A stretch of DNA of 64,000 nt from Lumbricus terrestris (lineage: Eukaryota > Annelida > Clitellata > Crassiclitellata > Lumbricidae), in contig OX457037.1 of the NCBI GenBank assembly GCA_949752735.1, positions 71,341,829 to 71,405,828 of the forward strand, written 5' to 3'. Below, piece by piece: positions 11,601 through 23,600 of the stretch (its first letter is position 1; every line of letters starts with the position of its first letter). The notes below the pieces were generated by a model. That model was not told the DNA's origin. It made no database searches and saw nothing but the letters and a program-made list of their open reading frames with translations. The translations under genes and the position numbers were made by a program.

Positions 11601-14600
11601 CAAAAACGTCGTTTTTTTCGTTTTTTATTTTTTTCATCGTTTTTTATCGTTTTTTATTTTTTCTTTAACCTTAATTATTCATTTACTTTCTGTTATTATT
11701 TTTCTTAATTTTAATTTTTTCTGATATTCCTTATGCTTTCCGCCAACTCTCAAGGATTCAGCTAACTAAAGTCATTATTTCATCGTCTAATATCATCATT
11801 TAAGAGATAGCCTGCGTGTAGTAGGTTCCTAATCAATGTTTTCAAGGCTAAAATGCGGTTTTAGATGTAGTAAAGTCAAATTATTTTCCGTTTCCGTTTT
11901 TTATCGTTTTTTGTCGTTTTTTATTTTTTCGAAAAAAAACGACGTTTTTCACCGTTTTTTATTCCGTATCCATCGATTTTTACATCTATGAAGACACGGA
12001 CCGGCGCCGCGACGGTTGGCGCGCGGCGAGGACGCTCTGCTGGTGGGACAACGAACCCTGTTTTGAGAGTCGGCCATCCTCTTACTCAGGACGTCGCCTA
12101 TTCGGTGACCGCGGAGCAGACAGAGAGCGAGTCCGACACGGCCGAGAGGTGCACTCGGTCGCAGGCGTCGGTGTCAGGAAATTCTTCGTTCGTGGAGGAC
12201 GGCGGTGACGGCGCACGCGCAGCACACAGCGACCCGGGAGATTCACGACATCCTGGTAAGATCGAGTCCCTCCCGGGTCCTGGGCAGCCAAAGGCTCTCG
12301 GTGAGGCAAGAGCTACCGAGAGTGAACGATTCGATCAGGCAGAGGCGCGCTGCGGTGAAAGAGGGGCAAATTCACGCGCGTCGTCTGTCGGGAGTCGAAC
12401 GCCACATAATCACAGTTTATTTTGTATTTTTAACTCTTCTCCGCGGACCGGCGATCATACCTCCGCGGACCGCTGCCGGTCCGCGGACCACCACTTTGGG
12501 AACCACTGCCATAGACAGTGAACTCACAGTAACACAATGTCAGTACATGTACATATGTTACTATACATGCACATTGCACAAGGACAGCTTAATATAGAAC
12601 ACTTCCAACCACACTGAAGAAAACTACTGATGTTTCAGAACCACAAATCTGCCATAAAACTCTATTGTGTTATAGAGTAAGCATAATTTAGTCTCACAAA
12701 AGAGTTGCACCTGGCTGTGCAACAAGCATGGGCGCCCGCAGCATAGGTCAAGGGGGGTCGCGTGACCCCCCCTGGAAATCATGACAAAATATAAAAAATG
12801 ATACTTTCTGGAAAAACGTCAGTGGTAAAACGAGAAAGGATGCATTTCCACCCACCCCTGGATTTGTCCAATTGTTCAAACAGTTCATCTACTTTGCATA
12901 CGCTTTGCGTTGTTCAAATAATGACCACAACAAGGCCACAACATGGTCACAGTTTCTGAACTACATCCTGTAGCGGTGTAGCCTGTCGTATATACGATGC
13001 ACATGGTCACAGACGCATAATTTATGAGGTGTCTGACACTGTAACCAGATATGACTTGCATGGGGTGTTTGGAGATATCTTGGGAAGAGACCGGGGAGCT
13101 GGCGATGGGCAGGGATGGGTGGAGGAGATGCGTTGCCCGATATGCAGACTTCACAGGAAGGACTCAGTGCAAAGGCACTGTCCACCTCTGCATGCTATTT
13201 CCTCCCCTCAGTATATATTCACATGTACATAAAATGCACAAGTCAGTAGTTTAAAGTTATATTTATATAATAATATATATATTATACAGGTCTATAGTCC
13301 GTAACCTATGAACCCTTTACAGCCGATGGGTACCGCAACCACCGTCTGACAATGAGTGGAGAATAGGCATTAGCTCACTTCGTTCCCTCAACACCGGCGA
13401 GTCGGCGACCTATAAGGTCGAATAAGGTGCTGAATGAGGATGCACATGTCGGACGAGCATGAAGGAGATTCTTAAGACAGAGAGGCGAAAGATGAGATGC
13501 ACACTACACACTACACAGGACTGACTGCGACAGATGAGGGGAGGGTCAATAAAAATTGGGTCGCAGAAGAGCGGATCATTAGCATATAGTAGTGACTCGG
13601 AGCTCCTATCCCTATACAGGGCGGGCGCAACTTGAGCCAAGTGAAACATGTGGGGAGGGTTCAGTCAGAAGCGAGCCAAACTCACGTAGGAAGGCAAGGT
13701 TCTTAGAATGGATTGATCTTAATTGGTAGGGAGGCGGAAACGCCGCCCTGAGAGTGGAGGGCCGACCCGGGATGGGGAAGGAGAGGAATTGAGCCCGATT
13801 GTTTATGAGGGATCGTAACCCCTGGCTTATGATTGCAGTTGCCTCAGAACTGTAGTCTAAGAGTGGTTGATCAAAAAGATAAGCTGACCGGGACATGGAC
13901 TTCAGTTTATAATTATTATGTTATCCGTTACGATCCGCACAATTCGACGACAACACGGCAGTACCCGAAACGACACACTGAGTTTACAGACAAAATTTTC
14001 TAACTGCCATTAATGCACTGCAGAATGCTACGCCAGTGGTCAGCTGGTCTGTCTTGTCGCCTTCCAAACGCACACCACTCCGCCATTACACCCAACGGAT
14101 CCACGGTAGGCCAGGCCTATTATGTGAGTCTATTGAATTGGAAATCAGTTATCTATTGTAATGATTGCACGGCTACTTTAATTGTCGACATGCATGTCCT
14201 GTACTATGAATAATTTCTTTTCTTTGAACATTGTTCATTCCTGGTTGTTATATGGGCTCACCCATCATTATCTGCCTTTTTCCAACTCAGGTCTTCTGTT
14301 TGACCTTGGCTCAGCTAGTGGACTGGGAGCACCTCTGTTCAGGCTTCTTGAAGGGCCACTAAACAGCTTCCCGTATGAGTGAATATAGTATAATTATATA
14401 CCGGGTAATATTTTAATTGCATAGGGCCACGATAGGTTGCATAGCCTATGCATGGTTCCATTTAAAATTGAGTCTTCACACATGTAATTCCATTTGGGTC
14501 TTTGATTAGTGAAGGCACACAGTGACAGTACAGATGGTTGACAAAAGTTCCATTTTGTAGCATATAAATTCACAAATGTTGCTTGACAGACTGTGTATCA

Positions 14601-17600
14601 TGTATATATAAAATTATGTACTTGTATATAAATATGTATTTATATTGTTAAGGCTATGTTATGAATATAAGTCATGTCAGGGACCATGACCAGGGACTTC
14701 CCACATAAATATTAAATACCAAATAATAATTATTTCAGACCTTGTGCACGCAACATGCAATGTTGCTCTACTAGCTGTTGTAAATGACAAATGAAAGCAA
14801 TAATTGTAAGTATTATATAAAAATATATATATAGTATAGGTCTACAATACTGAGAAAAGAATTTGAAGTTAAACTATAAGTGGGTCCACAGACTAGTCAT
14901 TCTATTTTTATTATAAATACAACTAAAAATTTCTGTGATAGTATTTAAAATACTAGTTTAAACTTTAAATAACAGTGTTTAAAATCATTTCATAACGAAT
15001 CAAACTTAGTAAGAAATAAATTAGAACAAGAAGAAAACATGTTTGATCGTTCAACCAGTGTCTTGCACATGTAGAAAATATTTCAACAAGCTGGCCAAGT
15101 TTTGCCACTGAATTTTCTCTGGCCCTGGAAAAAAGAAATGACGTATCCGGTACCGCTAGTCAGTTATTAGTGCTATAGCTTTTAACTATGAATGTAGGCT
15201 ATACATGAATAATAATTATGTGCCATAAAAGTAGGAAATTGGTGAAAGATTTTGTTGGTCTCATTGCAAAAAAACTCGTAAATAGTAGCACGTTATATTG
15301 AGACAATGTAATTGTGTAAGCAGCTTACACAATTACATTGTCTCAATATAACGTGCTACTATTTACAAGTTTTTGTTGACATTTTATATCTTAACGCTCC
15401 TGGTCGTGACTGACCCCCCCTGCAAAAAATCCTGCGGGCGCCCATGGCAACAAGGTGAACTCATCAGAACTTGTCTTACAACTGCCCAATACCCATTGAT
15501 CAATATGATGTGCATTACAAAATGGTGAGTGCTGTTAGTTTTCCGATTAGACTAAATCTTCGATACCAAGAGAATTCCAGTCCTCATCCAGCACTTTAAC
15601 AAGCAACTCTAATTATAATTTCAACATACCTTTGGCCAAAGTAAAATACAATTCTGGAAGACGAAGTTCAACCACGAAAGGCAGGTCATAAGCCTAACAA
15701 AGAACACAATCAATTTAAACCAATTATGTACCAAGAATTAAAAGCATCAATACTTAGCTAAGTGATCAAAAAGAAGCTTAATAATGTATTGAGACAAGTC
15801 ATCAATCTAAAGCAGTCAAATCCAATCACATGTGACTTATCTAGTTTAGAAACCTATGCATTGTATTTGGAGCAGACAGACAACAACTAAGTAAGATTTG
15901 ATGGAGTACTGATTCACAACTACTAACTAACCTGCCAATCGATGTCAAGCAGATGTAGAACACACTTGGACAAGACTTCAGATCCAACAGGTTTTGATCT
16001 GAAGAAAACATAAAAATGACAGTCAAAACACGTAGGTACATAACTCAAGCTATGTAGGATAATCCTTAGGTGCCTAGTACTCTATCCAAAAGAGCTGTAT
16101 GAAAGAGTTGAAACTGTGTAATGGAGATGCAGTTGAAATTTAAAATACTTAGCCAAAAACAATAGAAAAGATAAAACTTATGATATTAACTGTGGCTAAT
16201 TGTGTCCCTGTGTCAAAGTAAACACAAGACCCATTATAATGATGTCTTTGAATGCCTTATAAAGGCTGCGAAAAACACGAGGTAATAACTCACAGTTCAG
16301 CTTTCAAATCTACATTCCAAATCAGTGCTGTCCAACCTTTTTGGTACCGCGGGCCGCATTGGCAAGATTCTTGAAGCCGAGGGCCGCAACAGAAAACTCA
16401 AAAGCAGTGCTAAAATTTATTGATAATATAATAATTATAATATTAACATTGAAACGAGTATTGAAATTTAATATGGAATGACTATAATCTACATGTATAA
16501 ATCTAGCTAGGCTACTTATATATGAAATTTATTTACCGCCGGTTCAAGATAACTGATCAGAGATGCTCCCGACCCAGGAATGGCCAAAGAAGAATGTCTT
16601 GAGCAGTTTATGCATGGAAGAGTTCGATAGGTTCCACAGGAACAATAATAATGAATAATAGCATATGAAATACACAAACCACGATTGCCATGCTTCAAAG
16701 TAGTTGAGCGCCAAAATGCGCAAGGTGGCGTTCATCGTTGCCTACTTGCCTTACACTCAGTTTCGTCGCCCATGCAGTTTGCCAGCTCAGCTCTTCCTTA
16801 CGTCGAGCAGTCGAATTTTAAGCTAAGATCCACTTTATGGCTGGCGTGAATTTCCATCCTCCTGCTCTATAGCTTTCATAGAAATTCGTCGAAGCCAGAA
16901 TCTCCGTCTAAAGAGCTAGCAGTCATAGTCAACAACTCGTCGGACCCGAAAGTGCAAAGACAAAGCCATTCGGTCGGCCCTTGTGTTTATATTCGATTAT
17001 TTCTTTCTAATCCTTAGGACTATAACTCGACTATCTATGGAAAGAATGGTCGCAGTCACTCTGTAGCCGACACATCTCAATGACTGACTAGAAGTGAATG
17101 GTTTGTAAGAGTTTGAGAGGTCAGTTTCCGGGTAGTGAGCTTGTACACGTCGGACCCAGGTCGCCATATAATTATATCTCTCCTTACAGAAATAAGAGTT
17201 GTCAAAACCAGAAGTCGTGTGTCAATCTCCAGATAGACTAGGGAAAAGAAAGAAGAGATATAGTTTTCGGATTGGTTTTTTCTGATAGCATTGCAAATCG
17301 ACAACTGCCCCGACATCAATTACAAAAATAAATGCTCAAGTCGACCAGTGACTTTATCCTTTACTTCATTTTACACAAAGTGCAAAACTTTGTGAGCCCT
17401 TGCGGGCCACTTGAAATCATCTCGCGGGCCGCATGCGGCTCGCGGGCTGCACGTTGGACAGCACTGTTCCAAATGATTTTTTCAGAATTCATGCTTGCAT
17501 AAATTGCATTACAAAGAGCCTGCGCAGTGCGCACGAGTTATTCAAGAAGAGTCAATAGTCCATAATAGTTTAATCCCATTATGTTTTCTAATCGCAGCAA

Positions 17601-20600
17601 CCAACTTGTCTGAAGAAGCCGTCATGTCCTTCCTGAGAAGTGTCACCAGGTGGCGCATGAGACCATAGTAAGAGCTACGGACGTTGGCTTCCATGCCAAG
17701 ACCACAGCCATCAATTCCATCTGCATAGTGGCGACCAAACTTCTCTTGTGAGGCCAACAGCTCTTGTACGAAGACAGTACAAGACATCTAGAAAACCAGT
17801 ATAATACTCATGTAATCCTATTTCTGTATTTTCAGTGTAAATGCACACAATACTACGATGTTACACCAGTTATTTATGAGGGTGGCAGCCAATAGCACTA
17901 GCTGGCAGGTTAGATTGCTTACATTGTAAAGCACAGAGTATGAGTTCAATCGTCCTCTGAAATTGAATTTTTAAGCAGCTCATAACCACACGCAATTGCT
18001 CAGTGCATCGCTCAACTCTTGGTCATTAGAAAATAGACGTAAAATTAGCAAGGAGAGTTCCTGGTCCTGTGAGGCTGCTCTTGTATTAGACAAGTCAACG
18101 CTTTTTGATTGTTATGAACCTCCACTTGGAATGGACTCCCATTTGAGTTTGGCTTGCTACCTAGAAATGATGCACCTACATTCCATAAGCTGCTTATACG
18201 TTCACTTTCTAATCAGAAGAAATTCACAACGATTAAATTTATTTTATTTATAAAAATTCAGCATTTGCTTTTTAAGTGAAAAACGCTTGCTCATGGTCGA
18301 AGCAAAACACCTCTGGAGCATTTATTTCGTCTAAACATTTGCAGTCATGAGTGCAATTATAACATTTGCCCAAAACATAGTTGTAAAATCAGAAACGATA
18401 TTCCATCCATAAATCTAAAAGAATTGAATAGAAATTTTTACATCATTTTCCAAAAGTTCACTCGAGATGGTACGAAAGAATTCGCCCATGAAGGAGTAGG
18501 TCTTCCACAAACTCTCAGAATTTATGTAACGTTTCTTCAGCAGTTCCTCAACTCTAAACAGAAAACCATTTTTTATTTTAATTTTTTTTTTTAAATACCA
18601 AAATGCTACAAAATCATTTATCTTTTACATAACAAGAAAATGCTGCATAATGTTGCTCATTCTATGCGTCAATCACCATGCAGTGGTTAAATTCAGTGAA
18701 TCCCAGCAGATCTGAGCTGAGGTCTGGCATAGATAGGTGAGTTCTACCATGTAAATGAAGAGTTCATTGAATCATGTGCATTATTTAACATAACAACTGA
18801 CAACATGTACCATGTTAGTGATGTTAGTGAATGTATGTTTTTTCAAATTTATCTGCATCGCAAGCATCGATTATTGCCTCGCCTGATGACCTTATTAGGC
18901 CATACATCTGCAATAATATTCTTCTTTATTTGCCCACCTTTTCTTCTGCATCTTTTTCTGCATCTTATCACAATTCCATGGCTTATACTTCATTTATGTG
19001 CAATAATCACATCACAAACTCCAACTTTCCAGAAGAATACTACTCTAAAGATAAGTGCAAATAATGAGTTTAATCACGGGCGCCAAAATTATAAATGCAG
19101 TTGATTTTTTATTGTCTTTCCAAAGTTCACAGGATTGGTCACACTCTAGTCACTCCTACTGCTACAATTTTAATAATATATGGCTAAAGTGACATCATGA
19201 ACAGGTGTCTCTGTGGACAAGTGCTACGGTACACGCTACACAAATAAGCGTAGTTTGCACCCTTGCCATAAAGTGAATGTGTAAATAATGGAAATGAGAA
19301 GGTAGGCAGAAGACTCACTTGTCTTTGGTCCATGCTACATCCTGGATGAAGTCAAAGACAAGCCGAAACGATGGATACTTGGATTCAACCTGCAACATAT
19401 TATGACAATTTCTCTTATGTATCTAACATTCTCACACAGTTGACACATCAGATAAATCTGCACTTTGTTCGTTCTTCTGTTTTGAATATGGTGCAACACA
19501 CAGGGCCCCCAGAAAATCGCGATCTTGCGCAGCGCAAATTTTGCGCAAATTTCCAGGTTTAGCGCAACAGCGCAAAATTTGGGAATCCGCGCGATTTTAG
19601 CGCAAATTTTGTCAAAATCTTGCTAATTTATCTAAATTGGGCTTTGATTGACTTAAAAAAACCGCGGCGCATGACAGCTCGACATAGCAACGACGAACAA
19701 ATTGCGATAATCAAAATGGCAGCCGTCGAATGGGATGAAATTATAGATGAATTTTTAGTCAAAGATCGTTATTTTTAATAGTAATGCACAAACTTAAAGT
19801 ATAACAAATTCCAGAACTTCACGGCCACACAATGAAATGTAGGCCTATTAGACGAAGTTTCTCAAAGCGGTCACACAGTAGCGTCGCGTGCTGTCTCGGC
19901 TTAAGACAGAACGAACGTTTTTAATCTATAGGCGTCAGGCGTGCACACGAAGACGGAAGGCTAGTATTCAGCACGTTGTGTAACTTGGTGATTCATTATA
20001 ATATAGGCATGTGTAATACTATTTTGAAGTTATATTTATAATGAGCGTAGATTTCGGTGGGCGTAAATTTTGCAAAATTAAAATTATTTGCGATCGTCTG
20101 AATACATTAATCTTATGGTTATAGGAACATTATAACTGCATTTTTGGCTTGATTGTCTAATTTCTAGAACGCAAAAGCTTTACACTAAATGACAAAAACG
20201 CTGTTAGATACTTTGGTCCCTGCCGATTCAATTAAAAAAATAACGAACATTATGTTTTAAATTGTGCAAAATTCGCACAAATTTATCGTTTTTGGTGCGC
20301 AATTTTTTCAATTTTTTGGCGCAAATTTCTGGGGGGCCTAAACACAATTCTCAAGCACTGCTGTATAAACATCAATGTTGGAAAAGCTGTAAAAAGACTT
20401 ACAGAAATCGAGAGATCAACGCTTGTCTCATGACTTAAACGAGGACCAATCGACTGCTGGTGACTTCGTCTCGTCTCAAGCTTCCTCTTCAACTCCTTCA
20501 ACAGCACAACAATAAAATCATTCAATAACGTACAGCAGTCCAATATAATCGATAATTTGCATGGATGTAATTATAATGTTGTGACAGAAGATTTTTCTTT

Positions 20601-23600
20601 GAACATTTGTGGTTGAGTAACTCATTGATAACATGCATATTCAAATGACTTAATGCCGCTACTGCCCTTGTCCACTCTCTCATAGTTTCTCACATGATGG
20701 ACTACCGGCTGACCGGATTGGCTTTCTGGAATGGGTTCCACGTATTGTGGCGAGACTTATTAGTCATATTCTAAAATATGGTCATGTATCATATTATGCG
20801 CACGATCTCTTGTATTGGCTCCCTTTCCGAAGAGCGGATTGCCTACAGGGTCCATGCATTAGTTAGTCTGAAGGATTGGCCCTTTGCTATCTGTGAAAAC
20901 TCTCTTGTTACACCTCAGGTGTCCAGCATCGATCCACCCACTGGCCAAATACCAACCCACGCTTCTGGTTTCCCGCTTGTAGATTGCTATCAGAAGCGTG
21001 GCTCTTTCGCAGTCGCTGGTTCAACAACCTGGAATGGTCTCCATTACACTGCACTCATTGTCCATGAGTCCCTCTACTCTGTCCTTTAAGAATCTCAAAG
21101 CAGTCCTATTCAGCTGTGGTTGGTCTGGAAGCACTTCTAAAGCAGTCTCCTCAGTGGTCCAATTATTTCAAAGAAATATTTCAATTTGGCCATGGAGAGA
21201 GACAGGAACAACAGAGAGATATAGGCCAAGGGAATGGAGATTGGTGAAAGAATAAGAGGAAGGAGAAAAGGCACGTGAGAGACAGAGGAAAAGGGAGCGA
21301 CATGAAAGCATAATATCGTATCCTTGCATTTATGCTTATATATCTATAGATTTATATAAGAAATAGGCAGCAGCAGACAACATAGCACACTGCACGGTGT
21401 CCAGCCATTACCGCGCAGGACATTTGCGCGCCGTCATTTGCGCGCCGTCGTTTGCGCGCAACATTATTTGCGCGCATGACATTTGCGCGCCGTCATTTGC
21501 GCACAGCGAAAGTGTTTACTCTCAAAATAGTGTTCATTCTCAAAAATTAATATAAACAAAATCAAGTATGAAACATATGACAGAAAATCTTTAATTTTAT
21601 TCTTAAAGTAATAAGCATTAGGAATAAATGTTTTCTATGTAATGAGCGTTATGAATAAATGTTTTGATCATACGAAGACGGGAGATGTATGCCTATACTA
21701 ATATGCGAAATAAAAAACAACGAACAATATCTTTATTTAGGTTATAAATGTGCGAAGACAAACACGAATACACATCAAATCGCGTATATCGTACCCATCC
21801 CACAGGAGTTCACTGTTTGACCATACAAAGACGTCACGTCACGGCAGATATAATAGTAGATGTAATAGCACAAGTCTACGCTGCGCGCGCGCAAATGACG
21901 GCGCGCAAATGACGGGCATTTTTTGCTGGGCGCAAACGACGGCGTGCAAACGACGGCGCGCAAATGACGGCGCGCAAACGTCTTGCACGGTAATGACAGG
22001 GTGCCACACTGCACAGCATAGATATTCCGTAACTAGCAAGCAGATGGAATAGGCTACAGTTGTAGAGACTTAATGAACTAGTCAAAAAAGTTAATGGTCA
22101 GAGGTCACAGAAGAGAGACGAATGGGACCGGACCTCTGCTTTCAGGGCAACCCTCGATAATCCGGCAAAATGGAGAAGGAATCTGGATTTCTCTTCCACA
22201 AGATGCACAACATCCACAGCCGCTTCCTTTTGTTTACTATCCTCTTCTTCTTCTCTTTCGTGTTGCTCTTCAAGTTCCTTTCGCATGGTTTGTCTTCTTT
22301 CCGCCTGAACCAAAAATAATTTAATCAATCAGTCAATGAATGAATGAAGCAATCAAAAAGTTAATTACCTGATGATGCAATCAATCAGCAAATCAAAATC
22401 TCAAAGAATTTCAACAAAAACAATCTTTCAATCTGGTACTTAATTTTCTATTGAACTCATTCAATAAATTCAAAACTGAAATCTTAATATCTTTCTATTT
22501 ATTCACACATTGTATCATATCAAAAAATTTATAGAGCGGGCTTTGACCCAAGGCACATCGAACACAAAGGACAAAGAGGTCAAAACGGTCGGTAGAGTGC
22601 AAGGGGCGAACAGGTGTCGCAGAGAGAGAGGTTTGCACATACAGTCGGAGATATATTTGAGGACAAGACCAAGGTGGGATTTTGAGACCAGCAAAATTTC
22701 ATATTGAATTCGAGAGGTGATAGGGAGCCAATGTAAATCTTCAGCCGTATAAGTGACATGCACCCATTGTTCCCTCAACAGCATCCATCTGTTCTATTCA
22801 TCAACGCTATTCCAACATCATGCTACTATCATCCATCATTTTAAATAGCAACACACTACGCAACTGTAAACAGCGTTCTCCATTCGTCTACAGATCATTT
22901 TCTTTACCAGAAGCAGTCGAAGATTCTCAGCCGCAGCATAAGCCTCATGGATTCCATCAGATATCTTCCCACTGAATTCATTGCGCACTGCCAATGCAAA
23001 ACAACAAACAATCAATACACAAAAATATTCCATAATAAAACTAATTAACTACTCAGTAGATTCATGCATTAATCCATCCATCCATCCATCCATTCATTCA
23101 TTCGACTGTTCTTCTACTCATTAATCAATCAGTCAATCAATGAACCAGTCAATCAACCACTAAATAAATCATCCATCCACCTACTCATACACCCAACCAA
23201 GAAGCAAGATACTTAACAGTAGATGTTGACATCATGTCGGAGTGACTGAGTGTGCCAGAGAAGAGCGGCAAACACGGAAGCAATCACTCGATCAATCGCC
23301 TCGCCTCCGATGTCATGGTTGCGATTGTGATGACTTTTGCATCTAGAAAAAAGCATTGTCTAAATAGCAGAGCCTATTTAATTACAATGACACAAAAACA
23401 GCACACAACACCAATAAATAACCTGAAAGCTGCTACCGTGTTCTGAACCAATTCATAAAAATTAACATGACACAGAACAATAGTTACGTTGGGCACTGAG
23501 TTATAAACTAAGTCGGATTCAGAAAAAACAGGTCAAAAGAGACTTGGAAAGACGTAATTATGGCTTTTACATCATATAGAAAGAGAAAGGACTGAAAAAA

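Larger units (their letters stand above)
8530..12508. mobile_element. hAT-like element with nested insertions (3,979 bp)
   Basis: Termini CAGTGGTTCCCCAACTT and CTTTGGGAACCACTG are inverted; both lead into GCGGACCG-rich subterminal sequence. Perfect 8-bp target duplication CCATAGAC (8522-8529, 12509-12516). No transposase ORF is evident. The interior contains a smaller hAT (10216-10909), a Mutator-like element (11558-11989), a possible LTR fragment (9168-9575) and GC-rich tandem repeats. It starts 94 bp upstream (in transcript sense) of exon 8284-8435. Confidence 0.85.

Noticed and set aside
10920..12430. Bacterial contamination
   Set aside because: The GC-rich stretch lies within a hAT element with matching ends and a perfect target duplication, and is itself interrupted by a Mutator-like element; no bacterial gene was seen.
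11988..12521. 177-codon ORF in GC-rich sequence
   Set aside because: High GC makes stops rare; overlapping ORFs occur in several frames and the ORF runs over the hAT terminus.
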